Assembly: GCF_011694815.1 (NCBI RefSeq)
Contig: NZ_CP050177.1
Span: 5,310,001-5,374,000, forward strand
Source of the DNA: Streptomyces liangshanensis
GTDB lineage: Bacteria; Actinomycetota; Actinomycetes; Streptomycetales; Streptomycetaceae
Direction of reading: 5' to 3'
DNA: 64,000 nucleotides
Every line of letters starts with the position of its first letter. Positions within the stretch are counted from its first letter, which is position 1. The translations under genes were made by a program, and so were the position numbers. Below the pieces are notes generated by a model. That model was not told the origin of the DNA and searched no databases. It worked only from the letters and a program-made list of their open reading frames with translations. Of this stretch, positions 51,597 to 62,927 are shown one piece after another.

Positions 51597-52180
51597 TCGG
51601 CGGGCGGCACCTGTTCCACCGGCAGTCGGAGACACTCGGCCTCGGCGCGCCACAGGTTACGGATGTCCTCGCCCACCGCGATGTTCCGGCGGGCGTTGTC
51701 GAGGAGATAGCGCTGGCCCACGGTGGGCGGGTCGTCCACGACACGCACCCGCTCGAACCGCTTGCCCAGCGAGGTCTGCTGCTTGCGCCCCAGGCACCAG
51801 GGGTCGTCCAGGTCCCAGCCCGGGTCCTCACCCGACGTGAAGCGCCGATAGGTCTCGGTCTCCTCGTCGGAGGCGTACCGGCGCCGGGACTCCAGCCGCC
51901 ACGCGCCGTGTTCGCACTTCCGGAACATGTCCTCGAACTCGTCCCAGGTGATCACCTGGGGAACCCGGTCGGCGTCCCTCGGCGCGAAGTCCGCCAGCAG
52001 CACACGGGGGACGACCACTAAGCCCTCGCTGTCCTTGACGTTCCGGAGCTGAGCGAGGTCCTCGGGATCGGTCACCACGTCACCTTGGACCAGGACCTCC
52101 CCGGTGTCCAGATCCTCGTACAGCGTCGGGCACCCGCTGTTGCCGGAGTTGGTACCGATGAACCTGAGTCGCCGAGCCAT
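51593..52180 (-). CDS. Fusion of RFIGTNS-type small domain with DUF6879
   Basis: The protein has 195 residues from an ATG with GGAAGGAAA upstream. Residues 1-70 (RLRFIGTNSGNSGCPTLYEDLDTGEVLVQGDVVTDPE ... VVVPRVLLADF, given in part) match a small protein I usually see as a separate gene. Residues 75-195 are DUF6879: VITWDEFEDMFRKCEHGAWRLESRRRY, FERVRVVDDPPTVGQRYLLDNARRNIAVGEDIRNL. DUF6879 genes accompany XRE/DUF5753 regulators in actinobacteria, and the function is unknown. Here both parts are one continuous frame. Confidence 0.8.
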   Translation of the reverse strand: MARRLRFIGTNSGNSGCPTLYEDLDTGEVLVQGDVVTDPEDLAQLRNVKDSEGLVVVPRVLLADFAPRDADRVPQVITWDEFEDMFRKCEHGAWRLESRRRYASDEETETYRRFTSGEDPGWDLDDPWCLGRKQQTSLGKRFERVRVVDDPPTVGQRYLLDNARRNIAVGEDIRNLWRAEAECLRLPVEQVPPAE

Positions 52181-52296
52181 TGCCGTTTCCTTCCCACCAG
52201 CGGACAAGTCCCCACCAGCATGGGAGGGCGCGGCCACCCTGTGCCGCGTAATTCGCGATGATTCTCGTATGCCGGAGTCCTGCCTCGTGCACAGAC

Positions 52297-52342
52297 AGCG
52301 GGGCCCCGTCCGGTGGGAACGTCCCCCGGACAGGGCCCCGCT
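52297..52342 (-). terminator. Terminator of pepN
   Basis: AGCGGGGCCCCGTCCGG (52297-52313) pairs with CCGGACAGGGCCCCGCT (52326-52342), a 17-bp stem with one G-U-type mismatch and a 12-base loop. It lies 11 bases past the pepN stop. Confidence 0.8.
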
Positions 52343-52352
52343 GGACAGGGGG

Positions 52353-54932
52353 CTACGCCGACGGCGCCGCCGCCGCGTCCGCCTGCTGGGCTCGCAGGGC
52401 GCGCTCCACGCCCGCGCGCGACTCCGAGATCAGGCGGCGCAGGGCCGCGTTCGGGCCCGCTGACGCCAGCCACGCGTCCGTCGCGTCCAGCGTCTCCCGC
52501 GAGACCTGGAGCGACGGGTACAGGCCCACCGCCACCTGCTGCGCCATCTCGTGCGAGCGGGACTCCCACACCTCCGCGACCGCCGCGAAGTACTTCTCCG
52601 TGTACGGCGCGAGCAGCTCGCGCTGGTCGGTCTGGACGAAGCCGCCGATCACCGCCTCCTGGAGGGAGTTCGGGAGCTTGTCGCTCTCCACGACCGACGC
52701 CCACGCCTCGGCCTTCGCCTCGGCCGTCGGCCGCGCCGCGCGTGCCGCCGCCGCGTGCTGCTCGCCCGCCGAGGTCTTGTCGCGCTCGTACTCCGCCGCG
52801 ATCTCCTCGGTGTCGTGCACCCCGACCGCCGCGAGCCGCTGCACGAACGCCCAGCGCAGGTCCGTGTCCACGGCCAGGCCCTCGACCGTCTCCGTACCGT
52901 CCAGCAGCCCCTGGAGCAGGTCCAGCTGCTGCGGCGTACGGGCGGTCGACGCGAACGCCCGCGCCCACGCCAGCTGGTGGTCGCTGCCCGGCTCCGCCGC
53001 CCGCAGGTGCGCGAGCGTCGCCTCCGTCCACTGCGTCAGGCCCGTCTCGCGCCACACCGGCGCCGCGTACAGGTCGAGCGCCAGCTTCACCTGGCGGTGC
53101 AGCGACTGCACGACGCCGATGTCCGTCTCCTTGGAGATCCCGGACAGCACCAGCGCCAGGTAGTCGCGCGTCGCCAGCTCGCCGTCCCGCGTCATGTCCC
53201 ACGCGGAGGCCCAGGACAGGGCGCGCGGCAGCGACTCGGCGAAGTCGCCCAGGTGCGCGGTGACGACCCGCAGCGACTCCTCGTCGAGGCGGACCTTCGC
53301 GTACGACAGGTCGTCGTCGTTGAGCAGGACGACCGCCGGACGCGGGGTGTTCTGCGGGAACGGCACCTCCGTGCGCTCGCCGTCGACGTCCAGCTCGATC
53401 CGGCTCGTACGGACCAGCTTGCCGTTCGCGTCCAGGTCGTAGCAGCCGATCGCGATGCGGTGCGGCCGCAGGACGGGCTCGCCCTTGGCGCCGGCGGGCA
53501 GCGCGGGCGCCTCCTGCGTGACGAAGAACGACGCCACGTGCCCCGACGCGTCGAGGGTGATCTCCGGGCGCAGGATGTTGATCCCGGCCGTCTCCAGCCA
53601 CGCCTTCGACCAGGACTTGAGGTCACGCCCGGAGGTCTCCTCCAGCGCGCCCAGCAGGTCGGAGAGGCGCGAGTTCCCGAAGGCGTGCGCCTTGAAGTAC
53701 GCCTGCACGCCCCGGAAGAACTCGTCCTGGCCGACGTACGCGACGAGCTGCTTGAGCACCGACGCGCCCTTGGCGTACGTGATGCCGTCGAAGTTGACCA
53801 GCACGTCGTCCAGGTCGCGGATGTCCGCCATGATCGGGTGCGTGGAGGGCAGCTGGTCCTGGCGGTAGGCCCAGGTCTTCATGGAGTTGGCGAACGTCGT
53901 CCACGACTGCGGCCACCGGGAGCCGGGCGCGTCGGCCTGGCAGGCGATCGAGGTGTACGTGGCGAACGACTCGTTCAGCCAGAGGTCATTCCACCACTCC
54001 ATGGTGACCAGGTCGCCGAACCACATGTGCGCCAGCTCGTGCAGGATCGTCTCGGCGCGCGTCTCGTACGCCGCGTCCGTGACCTTCGAGCGGAACACGT
54101 ACTGGTCGCGGATGGTCACCGCGCCCGCGTTCTCCATCGCGCCCGCGTTGAACTCCGGGACGAACAGCTGGTCGTACTTGGCGAAGGGGTAGTCGTAGTC
54201 GAACTTCTCCTGGAACCAGGCGAATCCCTGCCGGGTGACCTCGAAGATCGCGTCCGCGTCCAGGAACTCCGCCAGCGACGGCCGGCAGTAGATGCCCAGC
54301 GGCACCGACTGGCCGTCCTTCTCGTACGTGCTGTGCACCGCGTGGTACGGACCGGCGATCAGGGCCGTGATGTACGTCGAGATGCGCGGCGTCGGCGCGA
54401 AGTGCCAGAGGTTGTCCTTCGGCTCCGGCGTCGGCGAGTTGGAGATGACCGTCCAGCCCTCGGGGGCCCGCACGGAGAACTGGAACGTCGCCTTGAGGTC
54501 CGGCTGCTCGAACGACGCGAACACCCGCCGGGCGTCCGGGACCTCGAACTGCGTGTACAGGTAGGCCTGCTCGTCGACCGGGTCGACGAACCGGTGCAGC
54601 CCCTCGCCGGTGTTGGTGTACGCGCACTCCGCGACGACCGTCAGGTCGTTCGGACCCTCCAGCAGGCCGGGCAGCGCGATCCGCGAGTCCTTGAAGACGG
54701 CGGCGGCGTCCAGCGGGGTGCCGTTGAGGACGACCTCGTGGACGGCGGGCGCCACCAGGTCGATGAAGGTCTCTGCCCCGGCCTCGGCGCTGTCGAAGCG
54801 GACCGTGGTCACGGACCGGTAGGTACCGCCCTCCTGGGCCCCGCTCAGGTCGAGGTCGATCGCGTACGAGTCCACGGTGAGCAGGCGCGCACGCAGCTGC
54901 GCCTCCTCGCGGGTCAGATTTGTGCCAGGCAC
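52353..54932 (-). CDS. pepN: Aminopeptidase N (M1 zinc metallopeptidase)
   Basis: The protein has 859 residues. The GTG at 54932 has GAGGAG eight bases upstream and gives the N-terminus PGTNLTREEAQ that I recall for Streptomyces PepN. M1 landmarks: substrate motif GAMENAGAVT, zinc motif HELAHMWFGDLVTMEWW with the third ligand in NESFA, and a tyrosine near FDGITYAKGA. The C-terminal ERAP1-like helical domain runs from about 530. It removes N-terminal residues from peptides in the cytoplasm; no signal peptide is present. It is monocistronic, with a strong terminator. Confidence 0.95.
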   Translation of the reverse strand: MPGTNLTREEAQLRARLLTVDSYAIDLDLSGAQEGGTYRSVTTVRFDSAEAGAETFIDLVAPAVHEVVLNGTPLDAAAVFKDSRIALPGLLEGPNDLTVVAECAYTNTGEGLHRFVDPVDEQAYLYTQFEVPDARRVFASFEQPDLKATFQFSVRAPEGWTVISNSPTPEPKDNLWHFAPTPRISTYITALIAGPYHAVHSTYEKDGQSVPLGIYCRPSLAEFLDADAIFEVTRQGFAWFQEKFDYDYPFAKYDQLFVPEFNAGAMENAGAVTIRDQYVFRSKVTDAAYETRAETILHELAHMWFGDLVTMEWWNDLWLNESFATYTSIACQADAPGSRWPQSWTTFANSMKTWAYRQDQLPSTHPIMADIRDLDDVLVNFDGITYAKGASVLKQLVAYVGQDEFFRGVQAYFKAHAFGNSRLSDLLGALEETSGRDLKSWSKAWLETAGINILRPEITLDASGHVASFFVTQEAPALPAGAKGEPVLRPHRIAIGCYDLDANGKLVRTSRIELDVDGERTEVPFPQNTPRPAVVLLNDDDLSYAKVRLDEESLRVVTAHLGDFAESLPRALSWASAWDMTRDGELATRDYLALVLSGISKETDIGVVQSLHRQVKLALDLYAAPVWRETGLTQWTEATLAHLRAAEPGSDHQLAWARAFASTARTPQQLDLLQGLLDGTETVEGLAVDTDLRWAFVQRLAAVGVHDTEEIAAEYERDKTSAGEQHAAAARAARPTAEAKAEAWASVVESDKLPNSLQEAVIGGFVQTDQRELLAPYTEKYFAAVAEVWESRSHEMAQQVAVGLYPSLQVSRETLDATDAWLASAGPNAALRRLISESRAGVERALRAQQADAAAAPSA

Positions 54933-55071
54933 CCGGTCATCTCCTCGGTATAGGACGTTTCGGCTCATCCTTCCACGGCGGGTCGCGTTCACCCGATCGT
55001 GGGGACCTCGGGCTACCGTGGCGGAGAGGACGGGCGCCGTTCCTACGCTGACCGCGGAAGGAGGCGCCGCG

Positions 55072-55221
55072 ATGAACGTGCCGGTCGAACCGCCGCGCGA
55101 CGCGCGGCCGGAATCCGCGGAGTCCGACTACGCAGACTCTTTCGGGGCGTGGGAGGCGAGTGGCGACGGTGTGGTTTGGGACCGGAGCATCGGGGACGGT
55201 CTGGCCGACGGGCCGCGCTGA
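55072..55221 (+). CDS. Small conserved acidic protein
   Basis: The protein has 49 residues from an ATG with GGAAGGAGG eight bases upstream, one of the best ribosome sites in the window. A TACGCT -10-like hexamer at 55044-55049 precedes it. It is acidic with a patterned C-terminus (SDYADSFGAWEASGDGVVWD, then RSIGDGLADG) and contains two Trp. No membrane segment or Cys is seen. Divergent from pepN and followed by a strong hairpin, it looks like an independent gene. Function unknown. Confidence 0.7.
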   Translation: MNVPVEPPRDARPESAESDYADSFGAWEASGDGVVWDRSIGDGLADGPR

Positions 55222-55239
55222 CGGTCGTCCCGGGTGACG

Positions 55240-55271
55240 GCGGGCCCGGCCGTTCTCCTGGCCGGGCCCGC
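55240..55271. terminator. Hairpin between convergent small gene and asd
   Basis: GCGGGCCCGGCC and GGCCGGGCCCGC form a perfect 12-bp stem with an 8-base loop, 18 bases after the small gene and 14 bases from the asd stop. It can serve both directions. Confidence 0.8.
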
Positions 55272-55285
55272 ACGCAGATCCGGGG

Positions 55286-57786
<2,501 letters not shown>

Positions 57787-57838
57787 CCCGCTCCCGGCGA
57801 GCGTGGTCCCGGCGAGCGTGGTCCCGGCCGGAAAGGGC

Positions 57839-57875
57839 GATGCCCCGGCCCCCCGCAGCGGGGGACCGGGGCATC
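57839..57875. terminator. Strong hairpin between convergent genes
   Basis: GATGCCCCGG and CCGGGGCATC with inner CCCCC/GGGGG form a 15-bp stem with one mismatch. It lies between the membrane gene and the subtilase. Just before it TCCCGGCGAGCGTGG is present as two exact tandem copies at 57792-57821. Confidence 0.85.
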
Positions 57876-57899
57876 ACCTGTGGGTCACACCGGCTCGGT

Positions 57900-60800
57900 T
57901 CAGCCGGTGGTCTTCGTGATCTGGACGCTGCCGCCGCCCGCGACGGTGCCGCGCGCGTTCAACAGGCTCACGTCGCCGAAGAACTGACGTCCCTCGGGAG
58001 CCGCGCTGTTCACCACGACCTCGGCCGTGACCTGCGCCGACGCGCCGCTGGCGAGCTTCACCGGCTTCGAGTCGTCGACCTTGATGGAGCCGAGCGCCGC
58101 CGAGTAGTAGACGTCGCGGTAGTCGAACTCCGTCGTGCCGGCCGGGACCGAGTAGCCGTCGACCACCACCGTGTACGTACCGGCGGCGGGCTTGGTGAGG
58201 CTGACCGACTCCTCGGAGTCACCGTCGGCCGACTGGCCCACGACCACGCCGTCCTTGGCGACCGTGAGGTCGAGGTCGGCGGAGAGGTCCGAGGGGTTGC
58301 CGATGGCGACGTCGAGGCGGTCGACGCCCTCACCGACGACGATCGTGGAGACGAGCTGGTCCAGGTTCGCGATCGTCGGCCGTTCGATCTTCGCCGAGCC
58401 CAGCGGACCGCCCGCGAGCTTGCCGTCGAGGGCCGCGAAGTCGTTCTTGACCGTCCACTGGACCGGGGTGGGCGTGCCGATCTTCGCCTCGGGCAGCGTG
58501 GTCACCGCCGGGTCGAAGGTGGCACCGAGCAGCGACACGTCGAGCGTGTACTTGTTGTCGAGCAGCGGCGACGTACGACGCGCCTCGACCTCGATCTCCC
58601 ACACGCCGGGCGTCGGGTCCGTGTACGAACGCACGTCCGGGCGGCAGGTGTTGGTGGGGTTCGGGTAGTTCGGGTAGCAGAAGATCGTCGAGCTGTCCTC
58701 GACCGGCACACCGTACGGGTGGATCGAGATGAACCGGGTCTGGCTGTCCTTGGCGAGTCCGCCGAGCGCCACCTCCAGGGTCTTCGCGCCCGCCGGCACC
58801 GTCAGGAAGTACGACTTCGAGCTGTTGCGCTGCACCGAGCTGGTCGCCTGGAAGGCGTACGTCGGCTTCGCCAGCTCCTTGGAGACGACCACGGTGGCGA
58901 GGATCTGCTTGTCCACGCCCTCCGTACGGCGGTCGTCCGCCTCCAGGATCGCGCTGTGCACGCCCGCCGAGGTGGGCCTTGCCTGGACGGTGACGGTGAC
59001 CGGCTGGTTCAGCGGCAGCTTGATCTTGTCACTGCCGAGCAGCCGGAACGTGCCGTCGTCGTTCTTCCAGTCCAGCCGGTGTTCCACCGCGCCCTTGGGG
59101 CCGGTGGTCCGGGTGATGGTGACGTCGTACGTACGGCTCTTGCCGGCCTGGAGGCCGCCGTCGCGGTCGTACAGACCCGTGCCGAAGCCCGGGGTCTTGA
59201 GCCTGTCGTCGAGCGTGGTGTCGACCGGGGCCTTCACCGTGTACTCGTGCGCGGTGGCGCCGTGCTCGATCTCCTTCCACGCCTTGACGACGTCGATGAG
59301 ACCCGCGCCCTGCTCGTGCGCCTGGAGACCGGGGATCCGGTCGGCGCTGCTGGTGAGCGCCGTCCGCAGGTCGGCGGGCGTGAGCGTGCGGTGCTTCTGC
59401 TTGGCGGCCGAGATCAGCAGCGCGCTCGCGCCGGTGGCCTGCGGGGACGCCATCGAGGTGCCCTGGAGCATGGAGTAGCCGGGCGGCAGGGTGTAGCCCG
59501 CCTCGGCGACCGGGCCACCGGGGTACCAGGTCTGGGTGGTGTTGATCGCGGCGCCGGGCGCGGTGATCGTCGGCGTGAAGCCGCCGTCCTCACGCGGGCC
59601 GCGGGCCGAGAACGGCAGGAGGCCGTACTTGGTCGTCACACCGGAGCCGTAGTTGGCGGCCCAGGTCTCCTTGGAGATGGAGGCGCCGACCGAGATGACC
59701 TTGTCCGCCACGGCGGGGTCGCTGATGGTGTTGGTGCCCGGGCCGTCGTTGCCGGCCGAGATCACGAGCTGCACGCCGTAGGTGTCGATGAGCTGCGTGT
59801 ACAGCAGGGCGCGCGCGTTGTTGGCGTCGTTGAGGGGCGGCAGGCCGCCGATCGACATGTTGACGATGTCGACGCCGCGGTTGATGACGAGGTCGGCCAT
59901 GCCCTCGGTCAGCGCGATGTTGGTGCAGCCGCCGCTCCACGTGCAGGCGCGGGAGGAGACCAGCTTGGCGCCGGGGGCGGCGCCGTTCATCTTGCCGCCG
60001 AACAGGCCGTTGGCGGCGGTGATGCCGGCGACGTGCGTGCCGTGCTCACCCTCGATGACACCGATGTTGACGTAGTCGGACTTCGCGCCGGACGCGTTGT
60101 AGACGACGTCCTTGCGGATCTCGACCACGAACGGGATGCGCTCGACGATCGGGGTCGCGGGGTTGTCCGTACCGAAGTAACCGATCTGGAAGCCGTCCTT
60201 GTACGGCTTCAGCGCGGTGTCGTTCGTGAAGTTGCCGTCGTTGTTCAGGTCCACCCGCACGGTGCCGTTCGCGGGGTCGTACAGCACGCCCCACGCGTCG
60301 GTCGTGTCGCCGTCCCGGTTCAGGTCACCGGCCATGTCGCCGCCGGTGGTGACGCGCTCGGCGAAGGGGATGAACTTGTACGAGCCGGCCGGCGCGGTCC
60401 AGGTGCGGCCCGACGCGGTGAACGTGGGGCCGGTGACCGCGCTGTTCATCCGCAGCCAGGTGCCGTCGCCGTCGCTGACCGGGTCCGTCGCGGTCACCCA
60501 GTCGACGATCTTGCGCTCGCCCGTGGTGGTCTTCTGGAGGGCCGGGTGGCCCAGGTCGACGCCGGAGTCCAGGATGCCGATGGTGACACCGCGGCCGTCG
60601 GCCTTCGGGTGCTGCTTGACGAAGTCGACCGCACCGGTCTCGAAGGACGGGTTGTACGGGTTCTTCGCCGGGGTCTTGCTGCTCGGCGCCGGGTACTTCT
60701 CCGCGGCCGAACCCTTGGAGCCCTTCGCGTGCGCGACCGTGTCGGCCGCCGGCGTCGGGTCGTCCAGCTGGATCTCCTGCTTGAGGTCGATCCCGTGGAC

Positions 60801-61205
60801 GGAGGAGAGCTTCGCGGCCGCCTTGATCGCCGCGTCCGCCTTGGCGGTCGGGAGCGTGGCGCGTACGTAACCGATCTTGTCGTACGTCTTGCCGACGGTC
60901 GCACCCGCGACGTCGCCCAGCTGATCCGCCACCTGCTCGGTCGCGCCGGGGGCGGTGGCGACCATCAGGGTGACGTTCTTCGTGCCCTCGGCCTCGGCCT
61001 GGGACAGCAGTTGGGCGTCCGCGGCGCCGAGCTTGTCGGACGCGCGGTCCGACTTCACCGCGGCGGTCGCGCCCGGGTCGTCGGTGCCCGTCTCGGAGAA
61101 GGCGGGTGCGGCGCCGGTGGCGATCAGCGCGGCGACGAGGCCGGCGGCTGCCGCGATCCTGGCCACGCGTCTCGGCCCGGATATGGAGCCAGATTCGGAG
61201 GTCAT
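57900..61205 (-). CDS. Large secreted subtilisin-like protease (S8)
   Basis: The protein has 1101 residues; ATG at 61205 chosen for the CAGGG six to seven bases upstream. Signal peptide 1-36 ends PAFS. Residues about 75-145 are an inhibitor-I9-like propeptide. The catalytic domain has ILDSGVDLGHP (Asp213), GEHGTHVAG (His388), SAGNDGPG (oxyanion Asn486) and GTSMASP (Ser584). The Asp-His gap is unusually long (about 175 residues) and holds two EF-hand-like loops, DLNRDGDTTD and DLNNDGNFTND, likely calcium sites. About 450 residues of beta-rich domains follow. It is a secreted endopeptidase, probably for nutrient proteins. Gene is monocistronic. Confidence 0.92.
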   Translation of the reverse strand: MTSESGSISGPRRVARIAAAAGLVAALIATGAAPAFSETGTDDPGATAAVKSDRASDKLGAADAQLLSQAEAEGTKNVTLMVATAPGATEQVADQLGDVAGATVGKTYDKIGYVRATLPTAKADAAIKAAAKLSSVHGIDLKQEIQLDDPTPAADTVAHAKGSKGSAAEKYPAPSSKTPAKNPYNPSFETGAVDFVKQHPKADGRGVTIGILDSGVDLGHPALQKTTTGERKIVDWVTATDPVSDGDGTWLRMNSAVTGPTFTASGRTWTAPAGSYKFIPFAERVTTGGDMAGDLNRDGDTTDAWGVLYDPANGTVRVDLNNDGNFTNDTALKPYKDGFQIGYFGTDNPATPIVERIPFVVEIRKDVVYNASGAKSDYVNIGVIEGEHGTHVAGITAANGLFGGKMNGAAPGAKLVSSRACTWSGGCTNIALTEGMADLVINRGVDIVNMSIGGLPPLNDANNARALLYTQLIDTYGVQLVISAGNDGPGTNTISDPAVADKVISVGASISKETWAANYGSGVTTKYGLLPFSARGPREDGGFTPTITAPGAAINTTQTWYPGGPVAEAGYTLPPGYSMLQGTSMASPQATGASALLISAAKQKHRTLTPADLRTALTSSADRIPGLQAHEQGAGLIDVVKAWKEIEHGATAHEYTVKAPVDTTLDDRLKTPGFGTGLYDRDGGLQAGKSRTYDVTITRTTGPKGAVEHRLDWKNDDGTFRLLGSDKIKLPLNQPVTVTVQARPTSAGVHSAILEADDRRTEGVDKQILATVVVSKELAKPTYAFQATSSVQRNSSKSYFLTVPAGAKTLEVALGGLAKDSQTRFISIHPYGVPVEDSSTIFCYPNYPNPTNTCRPDVRSYTDPTPGVWEIEVEARRTSPLLDNKYTLDVSLLGATFDPAVTTLPEAKIGTPTPVQWTVKNDFAALDGKLAGGPLGSAKIERPTIANLDQLVSTIVVGEGVDRLDVAIGNPSDLSADLDLTVAKDGVVVGQSADGDSEESVSLTKPAAGTYTVVVDGYSVPAGTTEFDYRDVYYSAALGSIKVDDSKPVKLASGASAQVTAEVVVNSAAPEGRQFFGDVSLLNARGTVAGGGSVQITKTTG

Positions 61206-61600
61206 CAGCATCCCTGTGGTGTGAAAGAGAAGATCCGGATTTCGGTACCGGTGACCGCTCAGCTTTTCGTACGGCACACAGGTTTGTGGAGTGTTGACGG
61301 CGGCGGGATTCGGTCATGGCGGACACCCGCCAACGCGGCCCGACCGCCAGGGAGGAGGAACCGGCCCAACCGGCGAACATGCCCGGCCCGAGGGGTGGTT
61401 GGGCGCTCTCGCGGAGCCGTTCCCTCCGCTCGGCGGGCGCGGTGACGCGCGTAGTACGCGGCCGGGGGCGGCCCTCCCGTATCCTGCCGCCGCCCCCTCC
61501 GAACGACCGGAACACGATCAACCCCGCCGCCCCGGGCAACTCCCCGCGCACCGCAGCGGTCCTGTCCGCCGACCACATCGCACGCACGGAGGAGTTCCCC
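61206..61600. other. Divergent intergenic region, subtilase / serine hydrolase
   Basis: Nearly 400 bases separate the two secreted-enzyme genes and should contain both promoters. A plus-strand frame open from 61316 joins the serine hydrolase in frame, but its residues are Pro/Arg-rich and it lacks a ribosome site, so I treat it as non-coding. No repeat or clear hexamers stand out. Confidence 0.4.
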
Positions 61601-62830
61601 ATGTCGGCACGTACGACCGCCTCGCACGCCACCCCCACCAGCCGCCCCGCGCGCAGAGCCGCCCGCCGCGCCCGCCTCGCCTGGACCGGGGCGCTCGCCG
61701 CGGCGGCCCTCGCGTCCACCGCGCTGGTCGGCCCCGCGGTGGCGAGCACGGGCACGGCGGGCATCGGCTCCGCCGACCGCGGCGCGCGGCACTCCGCCAC
61801 GCAGCGGGCGCTCGACGCCGCCGTCGCGGACGGGGTGCCCGGGGTCCTCGCCCGCGCGGAGACCCGTACCGGCAGCTGGTCCGGCACCGCCGGCCTTGGG
61901 GACACGGCCACCGGCCGCGAACGCGGGGCGCGCGACCACTTCCGCGTCGGGTCGATCACCAAGACGTTCGTCGCGACGGTCCTGCTCCAACTGGAGGCCG
62001 AGGGACGGCTCGACCTGGACGACACCGTCGACCACTGGCTGCCCGGCGTGGTCAGCGGCCACGGCCACGACGGACGCCGGGTGACGATCCGCCAGCTCCT
62101 CAACCACACCAGCGGCGTCTACGGCTACACCGCCGACCCGGACTTCCAGCGGAAGGTCTTCAGCGCGGAGTTCTTCAAGAACCGCTACCGGACCTGGCAG
62201 CCGGGCGAACTCGTCGCGATCGCCATGGCACACGAGCCGGACTTCGCCCCCGGCACGGACTGGAACTACTCCAACACCAACTACGTGCTCGCCGGGATGG
62301 TCGTGGAGAAGGTGACGGGACGTTCGTACGCCACCGAGATCGAGCGCCGCATCCTGCGCCCCCTGCACCTGACGGACACCCGCCTGCCCGGTACGGACCC
62401 CCGGCTGCCGCGGCCGTCGGGCCGCGCGTACGGGATCCTCGCCGACGACCCGGCGCAGACGGTCCACGACGTCACCGAACTCAACGCGACGATGGCGGGA
62501 GCGGCCGGCAGCATGATCTCCGACGCCGCCGACCTCAACCGCTTCTTCAGCGCGCTCCTCAAGGGCCGCCTGCTGCCCCCGGCCCAGCTCGACGAGATGA
62601 GGACCACCGTCACGCCCGAGGGCGGCGAGCCCGGCTCCGGCTACGGACTCGGCCTGCAGAAGACCCGGTTGTCCTGCGGCACGGTCGTCTGGGGCCACGG
62701 CGGCGGGGTCCACGGCTCCTCGTCGGGCGCCTTCACCACCGCCGACGGCACCCACTCGCTCGCCGTGAACTTCAACGCCGACTGGACCGGTGACCCGGGG
62801 CAGGTCGTGGAGGCGGAGTTCTGCGGCTGA
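61601..62830 (+). CDS. Secreted serine hydrolase, beta-lactamase/D-Ala-D-Ala carboxypeptidase family
   Basis: The protein has 409 residues from an ATG with GGAGGAG upstream. The signal has a long basic N-region and hydrophobic core LAWTGALAAAALASTALVGP. The class C penicillin-recognising fold has SITK (Ser118, Lys121), the YSN triad (near NYSNTNYVLAG) and HGG (WGHGGGVHG) in place of KTG. LLNHTSGVYGY and the AGSMISDAADLNRFF segment are typical of Streptomyces DD-carboxypeptidase or esterase-like members. It acts outside the membrane on peptidoglycan peptides or small esters. Confidence 0.9.
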   Translation: MSARTTASHATPTSRPARRAARRARLAWTGALAAAALASTALVGPAVASTGTAGIGSADRGARHSATQRALDAAVADGVPGVLARAETRTGSWSGTAGLGDTATGRERGARDHFRVGSITKTFVATVLLQLEAEGRLDLDDTVDHWLPGVVSGHGHDGRRVTIRQLLNHTSGVYGYTADPDFQRKVFSAEFFKNRYRTWQPGELVAIAMAHEPDFAPGTDWNYSNTNYVLAGMVVEKVTGRSYATEIERRILRPLHLTDTRLPGTDPRLPRPSGRAYGILADDPAQTVHDVTELNATMAGAAGSMISDAADLNRFFSALLKGRLLPPAQLDEMRTTVTPEGGEPGSGYGLGLQKTRLSCGTVVWGHGGGVHGSSSGAFTTADGTHSLAVNFNADWTGDPGQVVEAEFCG

Positions 62831-62927
62831 GCGGAGTCCCGCGAGTGACGTGAGGTGAGGTGAACAGAGGGGACGGGGGACGGGCGCGAGTCGCGCCCGT
62901 CCCCTCTTCCTGCGCCGCCGCCGCGCC

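Noticed and set aside
61316..61600. N-terminal extension of the serine hydrolase
   Set aside because: In frame but Pro/Arg-rich, no ribosome site, and it would bury the signal peptide 95 residues inside.
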